Assembly (NCBI RefSeq): GCF_900142195.1
Contig: NZ_FRAB01000056.1
Span: forward strand, 1 to 40,061
Direction: 5' to 3'
Source of the DNA: Paraburkholderia terricola
GTDB taxonomy: Bacteria > Pseudomonadota > Gammaproteobacteria > Burkholderiales > Burkholderiaceae
Length of the DNA: 40,061 nucleotides
Each line of letters begins with the position of its first letter. The stretch's first letter is position 1. Shown here piece after piece: positions 25,001-32,315 of the stretch. The notes under the pieces were generated by a model. It ran no database searches and was not told the origin of the DNA. It was given only the letters and a program-made list of their open reading frames with translations. The position numbers and the translations under genes were made by a program.

Positions 25001-25084
25001 ACGGCTGCCGATGCGCACAGGCTGTCCGTCGAGAAACAGCTCTCGACTGGCAAGGTCCACCTGAAGGGGGCCGATGCGGATCAT
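22067..25084 (-). CDS. STAND-type transcription regulator: OmpR-type winged helix, NB-ARC-like ATPase, TPR-like C-terminus (long form)
   Basis: A 1005-residue regulator. Winged-helix DNA-binding domain 1-95 (GSRAFDILAVL, KQVWPD, SGRGYRL); STAND ATPase about 125-440 with Walker A GSGGIGKT (about 154-161), Walker B LFVLDNCEH (about 228-236) and ATSREPLR; then about 500 residues of helical repeats that probably sense a ligand or partner. It is a clear paralogue of the 511-residue protein at 7752-9287. The C-terminal tail is a run of Asp-Pro/Asp-Val dipeptides encoded by a 6-bp repeat (22136-22183), likely length-variable. The start at 25084 (MIRIGPL) is set by the domain start. A DUF3331 gene lies 196 bp upstream in the same direction. 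Confidence 0.92.
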   Translation of the reverse strand: MIRIGPLQVDLASRELFLDGQPVRIGSRAFDILAVLIAANGALVSKNDILKQVWPDTIVEENNLQVHMSALRKVLGESRGLIQTVSGRGYRLVLRDPSAILAGKPDAAERAAPAPALSVPNNLPASLSALIGREQAIEDVALALASARTVTLVGSGGIGKTRLAIEVARSLLADFPDGVYLVSLASTSDSNSVLAMFANSIGVKAAAGPLTLARVSKELGGRRVLFVLDNCEHVLGPAAELAETLLSVSAATRILATSREPLRVADEHLYWVASLEVPGQDDQSEDVLQRSAVKLFLSRARAMDARFSSDERSIHLTGTVCRRLDGIPLAIELAAARAAILGIETLADHLDDRFNMLTGGNRTALPRHQTLKATLDWSHALLDETGRATLRRLGIFVNSFTLEAAIAVAGDGASSDAEVVAALSGLVEKSLVVTCVVRGKTGYRLLETTRAYALQKLDDNGERRLVTLHHARYFASLLEREASTGRNPASAYADAWQQQMRDLLDDLRAALAWALSPKGDQALGEALAVKVVSLLYELSLVDECCAWARRALDTVAAAHQGSRASRHLRVRMQLLAALAAALVYVSGPNRETLGIWAEVLALAIALGEQRFEARALWGMWNASQSSGAARNALAFAQRFGSLAAETGDASNAILAYRLLGIASHHAGDQQQARASLEQFLQHTGSLRHRLPLGQSVDQRVVGRATLARVLWLQGLRDQALGMAAECVADACGQEQSIVTCYVLVEAEVPLALLAGLRERAAEAIALLREVSARAGLSVSQVCCRCFDAYLRSLDEATPPRLQAFGAALDEMDALEYGAPRALLAAQYSLALGRAGRRDEGIAAVVEALAQCDESGDHWYTVELRRVHGELLLMAYAGEPPYGDTATDAEACLSAALDESLAQGCRSLQLRAATSLSRLWHAQGRNGEAAQLLKSACARLTEGLDLDDFNEAIALLRLVDEARGAASRADPDPDVDPDPDPDPDVDTDITARPFDEPPSGEINEPG
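22136..22183. repeat. 6-bp tandem repeat encoding an Asp-Pro tail
   Basis: Eight consecutive 6-bp units, mostly GTCCGG with GTCCAC, ATCCGG and GTCCGC variants. They encode the DPDPDV-type C-terminal tail of the 1005-aa STAND regulator on the minus strand. In-frame changes in copy number would alter only the tail. Confidence 0.9.
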
Positions 25085-25121
25085 TGCGGGAATATCCAGG
25101 ACTTGCGGGGAAAAGAACCAC

Positions 25122-25141
25122 CGCCGACGGACCGGTCGGCG
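25122..25141. promoter_or_regulatory. Inverted repeat upstream of the long STAND regulator
   Basis: CGCCGAC and GTCGGCG (25122-25128 and 25135-25141) form a perfect 7-bp dyad with a 6-bp centre, 38-57 bp upstream of the start codon. It could be an operator or a leader hairpin. An AT-rich patch at 25184-25215 further upstream may hold the promoter. Confidence 0.4.
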
Positions 25142-25280
25142 TTGTGCCCCGAAGTCTAGACCAAGGCCGGGTGCCCATGCGCGGAAAAAAATGAACCTAT
25201 CGTTCGAATTTTTTGTACTGTGGGAGCGCGCACGGAGCGACGCAATGCGGCCGCGATGTAGTTGCCGAACCACTGACGCG

Positions 25281-25805
25281 CTAGCGCGCGTCGCCCTTCA
25301 TTCCCATGCACGGCATGCATGCGATCACGGAAGCGAGAATCATCGCTCCGGCATTCACCGGGACCGCGCTGCGCACCCTCGGCTTGTAGATCGGATCATT
25401 ACGGCGGATGATCGCGCCGCTCAGCGCGCAGCGTCCCTTGAGGCGCGCGCGGCAGGCGATCCACACCTGGTCCGCGTAACGGCAGCGGGTGGCGTCCTGC
25501 CAGAGCACGGCGATCGACGTGTCGGACAAACGCTCGATCACCTCGACCTGGACGTGCCGCGACGGCGCGTTCAAGGCGGCGCGATCGATCCGCGGCCTGA
25601 GGAGATACGCCTCGCCTTCGGCTTCGCTGCGATAGCCGGCGAGCAGCCGGCTGATCACGTGATCCCACACGGGAGCGCGCGCATCGCGGCCGGCGTCGCA
25701 TGACGCCGCCGGGTTCTCGGCGGCCGCGCAACAGCCTTCACGGCGGCTGCCCGCTTCCAGTCGAAGCGCATCCGTGCGTGGCTTCAAGGGGCTTTCGATC
25801 TGCAT
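25281..25805 (-). CDS. DUF3331-family protein (copy 2)
   Basis: A 174-residue member of DUF3331. It shares with copy 1 (10615-11031) the core RYADQVWIACRARLKGRCAL followed by SG, RRNDPIYKPR and VNAGAMIL. It has about 40 extra N-terminal residues, including a Cys pair, compared with copy 1. The start at 25805 (MQIESPLK) has AGGGAG upstream; the frame remains open further upstream but across a repeat tract, without coding character. Function is unknown. Its position directly upstream of a STAND regulator, with the other copy also near one, suggests the two families are functionally linked (inference). Confidence 0.83.
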   Translation of the reverse strand: MQIESPLKPRTDALRLEAGSRREGCCAAAENPAASCDAGRDARAPVWDHVISRLLAGYRSEAEGEAYLLRPRIDRAALNAPSRHVQVEVIERLSDTSIAVLWQDATRCRYADQVWIACRARLKGRCALSGAIIRRNDPIYKPRVRSAVPVNAGAMILASVIACMPCMGMKGDAR

Positions 25806-25903
25806 CGCGCTTCTCCCTAGCGTGTTACTCGCTTCGTTCCATCGAGCCGCGGCGTTCGCGCCGGCCGGTCGCAGGCGAGACCAGCGGGCATGCCGTTCGT
25901 GAA

Positions 25904-25943
25904 GTGCAATGAGGTGCAATGAAGCGCGATGAACCGCGATGAA
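25904..25943. repeat. Four 10-bp tandem repeats upstream of DUF3331 copy 2
   Basis: Units GTGCAATGAG, GTGCAATGAA, GCGCGATGAA and CCGCGATGAA lie head to tail (25904-25943), with a degenerate fifth copy before them. They sit 99-138 bp upstream of the DUF3331 start. The 10-bp period places each unit on the same DNA face. Confidence 0.8.
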
Positions 25944-25971
25944 CTTCAGCACGCTCACGCCCGCCGCCCGC

Positions 25972-26862
25972 TCAGGCACCGGTCCAGCCGCGCAAGAAAT
26001 CCACCAGCAGTTCATTGACCCGCTCCGGCTGTTCCTCTTGCGGCAAGTGTCCGCAACGCGCGATCGGCTCGGCGCGCAGATCGGTCGCCATGCTTTCCCA
26101 CACCGCCTTCATGTCGAACATGCCGCCCACCGCGTAGAAGTCCTCGCCCCATAGCGCCATGGTCGGACAGGCGATTTTCGTGTCGGCATCGACGAGATCC
26201 TGCGCGACGTCTTCCGCGTTCGCGCGGTAATCGGCCATCGCGCCGCGCACCGCGCCGGGGCGCTTATACGCCTTCACATAAGTCTCGAAGTCCGCGCCTT
26301 CGATGGTGTGCGGGTTGTAGCACCAGTCCGCGAAGAAGTGATGCAGCCACTCGGCTTCCTTGCCCGCGATCAGCGTTTCCGGCAGGTCCGCCACCAGATG
26401 GAACAGGAAGAACCAGTAGGCGCGCGCGGTCTGCGGATTCATGTTTTGCGCGACCACCCGCGTCGGCACGTTATCCATCACGACGAGCCGGTCGACCCGC
26501 TCGGGGTGATCCTTGGTGAGACGCGTTGCCACGCGCGCGCCGCGGTCGTGCCCGACCAGCGCGACCTTGCCGATGCCGAGTTCGTCGAGCAGACGGACGA
26601 TATCGAGCGCCATGTTGCGCTTGTCGTAGCCCGAACCGGGCTTGTCGGTCTCGCCATAACCGCGCAGATCCGGCGCGATGACGCGATAGTGGCGAGCCAG
26701 CACCGGAATCTGATGGCGCCACGCAAAGCTCGTTTCGGGAAAGCCATGCAGCAGCACGACCACCGGACCGCTACCGGCATCGAGGTAGTGCTGCCGGATG
26801 CCGTTCGCACGGCGCGTGTGATGCGTGATGTCGATCGCTTCGTTTTCCATTTCCGTATTCAT
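25972..26862 (-). CDS. Alpha/beta hydrolase, haloacetate dehalogenase-like
   Basis: A 296-residue alpha/beta-fold hydrolase. The oxyanion region HGFPETSFAWR (39-49) and the nucleophile elbow GHDRGAR are visible, giving Asp106 as nucleophile, with R107 and R110 matching the two arginines that hold the carboxylate in fluoroacetate dehalogenases. An AYW element in the cap (about 145-147) and general base H272 (CGHLPQEEQPE) complete the pattern. This resembles haloacetate dehalogenase or epoxide hydrolase-like enzymes; the exact substrate cannot be read. GAGGAACACGAG precedes the start at 26862. Last gene of the long minus-strand series, 40 bp after the metallo-beta-lactamase-fold gene. Confidence 0.9.
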   Translation of the reverse strand: MNTEMENEAIDITHHTRRANGIRQHYLDAGSGPVVVLLHGFPETSFAWRHQIPVLARHYRVIAPDLRGYGETDKPGSGYDKRNMALDIVRLLDELGIGKVALVGHDRGARVATRLTKDHPERVDRLVVMDNVPTRVVAQNMNPQTARAYWFFLFHLVADLPETLIAGKEAEWLHHFFADWCYNPHTIEGADFETYVKAYKRPGAVRGAMADYRANAEDVAQDLVDADTKIACPTMALWGEDFYAVGGMFDMKAVWESMATDLRAEPIARCGHLPQEEQPERVNELLVDFLRGWTGA

Positions 26863-26902
26863 CTCGTGTTCCTCGAAGTAATGAGCGCGCGAGGCGCCGG
26901 TG

Positions 26903-27886
26903 CTACTGACCGGGCGCCGCCTCGTAGTTGACCGGCACCCAGTCATACGTGCGCCCGTTTTTCCTGACGTGTCCGAGGCCGGGGAACGCGATATGCGCCG
27001 CGCCGATCAGATAGCGCTGCTTCGCGGCGAGTTCGAGCACCGCGCGGCGCGAGCGCCGCGCGTCGGCCGCGTCGGTGTCGTATTCGACGGAAGCGGCCGG
27101 GTTCTGCAACTGGATCGACGCGACGTGGATGATGTCGCCCCACACCAGCAGATCCTTCGAATCGCTTTGCACGAGATAGCCGGTGTGGCCCGGCGTATGT
27201 CCCGGCAACGCGATCGAGCGGATGCCCGCGTCGAGTTCCGCGTCGCCGCTGAACGGCTTGAAGCGCCCGGCTGCCGCATAAGGCGCGACGGAGGCGATGG
27301 CGGCGTCGAAGAACGTGCTGAGAAAAGCCGGCGCTTTCGACTTGTTCGCCGGATTCAGCCAGTAATCCGCTTCGGTTTGGCTCACCCGCACGAGCGCGTT
27401 CGGAAACGCCATCGCGCCGTTCGACACGACGCCGCCGACGTGATCCTTATGCAGATGCGTGAGTAAGACTTCGTCGACCTGCCCTGGTTGATAGCCCGCC
27501 GCGCGCAAGTTGGCGAGCAGCTTGCCGCAGCAATCGCCGTACAGCACGCCCGCGCCGGAATCGATCAGGATCAGCTTCGAACCGGTATTGATCAGAAACG
27601 CGTTGATCGAGCCTTGAACCGGCGCCTGCAAAAAATCGCGCGCGAGATCGCGGGCGATTTCTTTCTTCGGCACGCCTTCCACTACCGTGTCGATCGGAAA
27701 CGGATGCGTGCCGTCGAGCAGCGCCGTGACTTCGAACGCGCCGAGCATGATCCGGTAGAAGCCCGGCCCCTGGGTCTTGAGCTGGGGCGCGGCGGCGAAC
27801 GCCGTACCGCTCGCGACGACGCTCAGCATCAGCACGCACCAGGTGCCCACCCGCATCGCCCAAACGCGCTGAAGCCGCTTCATCAT
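26903..27886 (-). CDS. Exported metallo-beta-lactamase-fold hydrolase
   Basis: A 327-residue MBL-fold protein with a signal peptide (hydrophobic 12-30, cleavage likely after AFA). The metal-binding motif HLHKDH is at 144-149 (H144, H146, D148, H149), with further ligands in PGHTPGHTGY and GAAHIAFPG. It resembles lactonase/arylsulfatase-like MBL hydrolases acting in the periplasm, so it could cleave an ester or lactone before uptake (inference). The start is at MMKRLQ (27886 or 27883), preceded by CAGGGA. It probably forms a transcription unit with the dehalogenase-like gene. A degenerate copy of the CTTAAT-type repeat lies about 60 bp upstream. Confidence 0.92.
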   Translation of the reverse strand: MMKRLQRVWAMRVGTWCVLMLSVVASGTAFAAAPQLKTQGPGFYRIMLGAFEVTALLDGTHPFPIDTVVEGVPKKEIARDLARDFLQAPVQGSINAFLINTGSKLILIDSGAGVLYGDCCGKLLANLRAAGYQPGQVDEVLLTHLHKDHVGGVVSNGAMAFPNALVRVSQTEADYWLNPANKSKAPAFLSTFFDAAIASVAPYAAAGRFKPFSGDAELDAGIRSIALPGHTPGHTGYLVQSDSKDLLVWGDIIHVASIQLQNPAASVEYDTDAADARRSRRAVLELAAKQRYLIGAAHIAFPGLGHVRKNGRTYDWVPVNYEAAPGQ

Positions 27887-27945
27887 TCGATCCCTGTTTG
27901 CCGTGTGCATGAGAAAAGCATAACGACCGCGCGGGCCACGCAGTC

Positions 27946-27961
27946 GCTAATTTTTATTAAA
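27946..27961. promoter_or_regulatory. Degenerate 10-bp-period TAA direct repeat upstream of the MBL-fold gene
   Basis: GCTAAT (27946-27951) and ATTAAA (27956-27961) are 10 bp apart, 60-75 bp before the start of the MBL-fold gene and overlapping the end of the FAD oxidoreductase gene. It is a weak match to the repeat at 13311, 34092 and 38515. Confidence 0.25.
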
Positions 27962-29687
27962 CGTGCTGAACCGGCGCCGCCGCCCGTTGGCTCAGATACG
28001 CGTGAATCTGCGCGACGACCGCCGCGCCGTCGCCCACCGCCGCGGCCACCCGTTTCGCGGATTCCGAGCGCACGTCGCCGACCGCGAACATGCCCGGCAC
28101 GCTCGTTTCGAGCGGATAGCGCGCGCTGGCCTCGGACAATCCATGCTCGCTGCGCGCAAAGCCGGTCACGACGAAGCCGCGGTTATCCAGCTCCACGCCG
28201 CTCGACGCGAGCCAATCCGTTTTCGGGTCCGCGCCGATGAAGAGAAACAGATGGCGCGACGCGAGCACTTCGTCGCTGCCGTCGTCTTCATGACGCACGC
28301 GAAGATGCGTGAGTCCCGCTTCGTCGCCTTCGAGCGAATGCAGCGTGCAGCCGGTGCATAGCGAGACGTTCGGCAACGAGCCGATGCGGTCGATCAGATA
28401 CTTCGACATGCTCGCGTTGAGATCCCTGCCGCGAATCAGCATGCGGATGCTGCGCGCGAAGTTGGCGAGGAACACCACCGCTTGGCCCGCCGAATTGCCG
28501 CCGCCGATCAGCACGATGTCCTGGCCCTTCACCAGCTTCGCTTCGATCGTCGAGGCCCAGTAATACGTGCCGCGCCCCTCGAAGCGTTCGAAGTCCGGCA
28601 CCGTCGGCTTGCGATAAGCGGCGCCGCTCGCGACCACCACCGTGCGCGCGCTGATGCGCTGGCCGTCGAGCAGCGTCAGCAGAAAGATGCCCTCCTGCCG
28701 GCTCACGTCGACGACCTTGCCGGGAATCGCCAGATGCGCGCCGAACTTCAACGCCTGCTGGAACGCGCGCGCGGCGAGCGCCTGGCCGGAAATGCCGGTG
28801 GGAAAGCCCAGATAGTTTTCGATGCGCGAACTCGCGCCGGCCTGGCCGCCTGGCGCGCGCTGATCGAACACGGCGACCGACAGGCCTTCCGTCGCGGCAT
28901 AGACGGACGCCGCGAGTCCCGCCGGACCCGCGCCGACGATCGCGACGTCGTACACGTGCGATGGCTCGAAGGTCGGCACGAGGCCGAGGCACGACGCGAG
29001 TTGCGCTTCGTCCGGCGCGCGCAGCACGTTGCCGTTCGCGCAGAACACCAGCGGGAAATCGCCGGGGCCGGTCGTCATGCCGCCCAGCAACGTGACCGCT
29101 TCGGGATCGCTGCGCGCGTCGATCACCGTCGCGGGGTACGCATTGCGCCGCAGGAAGCCTTGCAGGCGAACCAGCCGCGCGTCGTCGCCGTTGCCGACGA
29201 TGATCGGCCCCAAGCCCTGCTCGATGAGACCGAGCCGCCGCAAGATCAAGGCGCGCATGATGTGCTCGCCGAGTTGCGCATCGGCGACGATCAGCGCGCG
29301 CAGGCGGTCGGGGTCGATCACGAGCGTTTCCACATCCGTCAACGCGACGCCGTCGATCAACGCGGGCTTGCCGGAGAGTTGCGCCATCTCCGCCATGAAG
29401 TGGCCGTCGTCGTGTTCGGTGACGAGCGTGGAGCGCCCGAAGCTGTCGCGCGAATAGATGCGCACGCGCCCATGCAGCAGCACGAAGAGGCCGAGCGCGA
29501 CATGCCCGGTTTCGAAGATCAGTTCGCCGGCCTTGAACGACATCGGCTTCGCGAAGCGCCGCAGACTTTGAATCTCCGCCGGCGAAAGACGCGGAAACAT
29601 CTGATGCTGCCTATATTCCAGCGACGAATACGGAATCTCGAGTTCCGACGGTACGGACGCGTCGATCGGTAGATCGGGGGTGCTCAT
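27957..29687 (-). CDS. Cyclic-nucleotide-binding-domain / FAD-dependent oxidoreductase (thioredoxin reductase-like)
   Basis: A 576-residue fusion. An N-terminal cNMP-binding-like domain (about 30-150; GELIFETGHVALGLFVLLHG) is joined by a thioredoxin-like linker region (about 160-235) to a thioredoxin reductase-like module (about 245-570). The module has the FAD motif GAGPAGLA (252-259), the NAD(P)H motif GGGNSAG (396-402) and the C-terminal FAD motif near MFAVGDVRS. The redox-active CxxC of thioredoxin reductase is absent: TYYWAST stands in its place (374-380). It therefore cannot act as an ordinary thioredoxin reductase. It may be an NAD(P)H-dependent flavin reductase controlled by a small ligand. 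GAGAGG precedes the start. It lies 63 bp after the porin. Confidence 0.92.
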   Translation of the reverse strand: MSTPDLPIDASVPSELEIPYSSLEYRQHQMFPRLSPAEIQSLRRFAKPMSFKAGELIFETGHVALGLFVLLHGRVRIYSRDSFGRSTLVTEHDDGHFMAEMAQLSGKPALIDGVALTDVETLVIDPDRLRALIVADAQLGEHIMRALILRRLGLIEQGLGPIIVGNGDDARLVRLQGFLRRNAYPATVIDARSDPEAVTLLGGMTTGPGDFPLVFCANGNVLRAPDEAQLASCLGLVPTFEPSHVYDVAIVGAGPAGLAASVYAATEGLSVAVFDQRAPGGQAGASSRIENYLGFPTGISGQALAARAFQQALKFGAHLAIPGKVVDVSRQEGIFLLTLLDGQRISARTVVVASGAAYRKPTVPDFERFEGRGTYYWASTIEAKLVKGQDIVLIGGGNSAGQAVVFLANFARSIRMLIRGRDLNASMSKYLIDRIGSLPNVSLCTGCTLHSLEGDEAGLTHLRVRHEDDGSDEVLASRHLFLFIGADPKTDWLASSGVELDNRGFVVTGFARSEHGLSEASARYPLETSVPGMFAVGDVRSESAKRVAAAVGDGAAVVAQIHAYLSQRAAAPVQHV

Positions 29688-29750
29688 GACAATGGACCTC
29701 TCTCGGGCCTCGTCGAACCGACGACGTCCCGCAAAATGACGGCGTTGCGC

Positions 29751-31244
29751 TTACCAGCCGAACTTCAATTCGGCCCCTACGTAGTCGGCATTGCGCGCGC
29801 CCAGTTCGCGCAGCGACGGGCCGACCTGAAAATGCACGGCTTCGAGCGCGGCGGCGAGATTGGCGGTAACCGCCCAGTCGGCGCGCAACTGCGTATAGAA
29901 ACCGGTCCAGCGTCCGCCGTGTCCCGCCGTGCCCGGCACCACCGAGGAGCCTTGCCCGTACACCGCGTCCGCGGTGGTCTGCCGCCATTGCAGGCCCACA
30001 CCCGCCAGCAGCGTGAGCTTGCTGTTCGGCTTGACGATCAGCGACGGCTTGACGTGAATCAGGTTGGTGTAGCCGGTGTAGCCCGCGAGCGCGAAGTAGT
30101 AGCCGTTCGGAAACAGCGGATTGAACGTGCCGACGCGGCCGTCTCCCGGATGACGGTCGCCGGAAGCGGCGTCGACCTGAATGCCGACGCGCGGCGTCCA
30201 CGGCACCGAGGCCAGCGTATAGCCCGCGAGCGAGCCCACCGCCCACGCGCCGATGGTCTTGTTGCCCACGTGCCCCGACTGATACATCGCTTCCACGTCC
30301 CAGTCGATCTGCGCGACCTTGCCGGCATAGCGCGCGTCGAATACGTCGCGATGCTCGTCGCCGGCCGCGTCGAGAAAGCGCGCATTGCTGCGGTTGTAGC
30401 GCGAGTAGTACGCGGACAGATCGCCCGGACCGACGCCCTGGCGCTCCACGCGCACGCCGCTGAACGTGAGGTGACGGTTGGACACGTCGTCGAAATCCGA
30501 GTTGTCGCGGTACTGCACCGGCTGCGTCGCGTAGGCGATCCAGCGCCACGGGCCGGTTTCATAGTCGGCCCAGATCGCGTCGAAGGCCTGGCGCACGTTC
30601 GGGCCGTCGCGCACGGAGATGAAGCGCTGCAAGTCGAACGCCATTTCCTGCCGCCCGACGCGGACCTTCACGGTGCCGGGACCCAGCGGCTCGGTGATCG
30701 CGACGAACGCCTGGCGCAAGTCGAGCGGGTTCTTGTCGACCGGCGAAACGTTGTCCTTGCCATAGGGACGCGCGTCCTCGAATTGCGTGAAGAACTGCAC
30801 GTGCGGGCCGAGCCGCACATCCGCATGAACTTCCAGACGTTGCAGCAGATAGGTATCGTCGTGCCCCGAGCCGAGGCCGAACAGCGGCGCGTCGTTGACT
30901 TCCAGCCGCTCGCGCAACACCACGCCGAGCGAGATATACGCGTCGGGATTGCCGAACAGCGGAATGTACTTCAGCGAATCGAAAGGCCGTTTCGGCACGC
31001 ACGGATTGGCGAGCGCCGACCAGTTTTCCTGCCAGCGATTGAACATGACCACCGGACGCGCGCACGAAGCGCTAGCCGCCGTGCTGGTCGCGGCGGTATC
31101 GTCGGCGCTGCCGAGCGCGGTGTCCGCCGCCGAAGCCGGCAGCGCCGCCGCCAGCCCCGTGCTGACCAGCAGCGCGCGCGCGGCGCGCAGCGCCCGCCGG
31201 GCGCGCGCGTTGTGCGCCTTCGTTGCGCTCGCTTTAGCGGCCAT
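29751..31244 (-). CDS. Outer-membrane porin-like protein, alginate-export (AlgE-like) family
   Basis: A 497-residue exported protein. A positively charged N-terminus (MAAKASATKAHNARARRALR) leads into a signal sequence ending near ALPASA (about 38-40). The mature part is rich in alternating beta strands ending GAELKFGW, with a terminal aromatic residue typical of outer-membrane barrels. Features such as RLEVHADVRLGPHVQFFTQF, VRVGRQEMAFD and RHLTFSGVRVERQG fit the alginate-export-type porin family (PF13372). Such proteins often act as uptake channels in catabolic clusters, not only in alginate export. The start overlaps the VOC gene by 11 bp. A channel for the substrate of this cluster is a reasonable inference. 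Confidence 0.9.
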   Translation of the reverse strand: MAAKASATKAHNARARRALRAARALLVSTGLAAALPASAADTALGSADDTAATSTAASASCARPVVMFNRWQENWSALANPCVPKRPFDSLKYIPLFGNPDAYISLGVVLRERLEVNDAPLFGLGSGHDDTYLLQRLEVHADVRLGPHVQFFTQFEDARPYGKDNVSPVDKNPLDLRQAFVAITEPLGPGTVKVRVGRQEMAFDLQRFISVRDGPNVRQAFDAIWADYETGPWRWIAYATQPVQYRDNSDFDDVSNRHLTFSGVRVERQGVGPGDLSAYYSRYNRSNARFLDAAGDEHRDVFDARYAGKVAQIDWDVEAMYQSGHVGNKTIGAWAVGSLAGYTLASVPWTPRVGIQVDAASGDRHPGDGRVGTFNPLFPNGYYFALAGYTGYTNLIHVKPSLIVKPNSKLTLLAGVGLQWRQTTADAVYGQGSSVVPGTAGHGGRWTGFYTQLRADWAVTANLAAALEAVHFQVGPSLRELGARNADYVGAELKFGW

Positions 31245-32184
31245 CGTGCACTTCAGCGATGTAGCCGCCGGGGAATTCCAGCATCGCCGTCTTGCCCGAT
31301 GCGCTGCCATACGGCGCGAACAGCACCTTCGCGCCGGCCGCCTGCGCGCGCTGCAGCGTCTGCGCCAGATCGTCGACGGCATAGCCGGTCGTTTCGCGTC
31401 CGAACGGGAACGGCAGCTTGCCGTCCGTGACGAACACCACCATGCGGCCAAAGCCCGATTCGAGACGAATCTCGCGAATGGTCTCGCCCGGCCGGCCAAT
31501 CACGCCCGCGTCGGCGCGCGGAGTGTCCGACACCACCTTGCCGTGCGAAAAATGCAGCCAGCGGCGCACGAAGTTGTCGGCTTCGTAGCGCGACACATAC
31601 ACGCGGTTATCCGGCACGCTGTGCAAGGGCGCGTAGCTGGGCGCCTTGGTGTGCCAGTAGAGTTGCATCGTCAGGCCGCCCGGCCATTGAATGATGGCGT
31701 CCTTGCCGATCGGATCGTCGAAGCTATCCACGAGCACGTCGGCGCCCGCCGCGCGCGCCGCCTTCACCGCCTGATCGATGTTCGTCACCAGATAGCCGGT
31801 GCGCTCGTTGCCGAACGGATAGGGAATCGGCGTTTCGAAGCCGAATACCGACAGCATGCCGACCGGCGTCTGCACGTACTGCGAGGCCGTCTTGCTCGGG
31901 GTCGGCGTGACCGTGAACACCGCGCGCGGCGAAGCCTTGCCGCCGAAGGTCGCGACAAAGCTCGTGACGAACGCGTCGAGATCGGCGGAGGCGACATAGA
32001 CGTGCGTGGTGTCGTATTGCGGACCCACGGAAACGTCGGCATGTTTCGCGGCGAGCGCGGTCTTGCCGTTCGATACTTCAGGCGGCCCGGCATCGGCGAA
32101 TGCGGACGAGACCGGCGTGAAGCCGATCAGCAGCGCGGCGCAGAGAAGCGCGACGGGACGAAAGCGTTTCAGCGATGTGAACAT
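31234..32184 (-). CDS. Exported two-domain VOC (glyoxalase-like) protein
   Basis: A 316-residue protein with a signal peptide (MFTSLKRFRPVALLCAALLI, cleavage likely after SAFA). The mature part has two vicinal-oxygen-chelate modules: about 55-180 (THVYVASADLDAFVTSFVAT, then QWPGGLTMQLYWH) and about 190-315 (NRVYVSRYEADNFVRRWLHF, then EFPGGYIAEVH). VOC proteins bind metals and catalyse isomerisations, ring cleavage or drug binding; most are cytoplasmic, so an exported form paired with a porin is notable. The start has no strong ribosome-binding site; three 9-bp repeats lie 30 bp upstream. It overlaps the porin by 11 bp, suggesting linked function in the envelope. Confidence 0.88.
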   Translation of the reverse strand: MFTSLKRFRPVALLCAALLIGFTPVSSAFADAGPPEVSNGKTALAAKHADVSVGPQYDTTHVYVASADLDAFVTSFVATFGGKASPRAVFTVTPTPSKTASQYVQTPVGMLSVFGFETPIPYPFGNERTGYLVTNIDQAVKAARAAGADVLVDSFDDPIGKDAIIQWPGGLTMQLYWHTKAPSYAPLHSVPDNRVYVSRYEADNFVRRWLHFSHGKVVSDTPRADAGVIGRPGETIREIRLESGFGRMVVFVTDGKLPFPFGRETTGYAVDDLAQTLQRAQAAGAKVLFAPYGSASGKTAMLEFPGGYIAEVHDGR

Positions 32185-32213
32185 GTGTTGTAACCCGATT
32201 GTGTTGGCAATAA

Positions 32214-32240
32214 TGAATAGCTTGAATAGCGTGAATAGCC
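32214..32240. repeat. Three 9-bp tandem repeats upstream of the VOC gene
   Basis: TGAATAGCT, TGAATAGCG and TGAATAGCC lie in tandem, 30-56 bp upstream of the VOC start. On the minus strand each gives GCTATTCA. They overlap the expected promoter position. Confidence 0.8.
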
Positions 32241-32315
32241 GGCCCCTGCGAGGCCGCGTGAGTTATCCGTGGAAACCGCGCGCGCGTTCAAGCGACGGCG
32301 ACGTATCGCCGTGAC

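Noticed and set aside
25190..25240. Plus-strand ATGAACCTATCGTTCGAA, encoding MNLSFE like the start of the LysR gene at 21125
   Set aside because: Only about six residues and 11 consecutive bases match; the following residues diverge at once and no helix-turn-helix follows. Probably coincidence in an AT-rich promoter region.
25273..25291. GACGCGC/GCGCGTC hairpin at the end of DUF3331 copy 2 as terminator
   Set aside because: The stem overlaps the stop codon, the loop is small and no T-run follows, unlike the strong terminator after copy 1.
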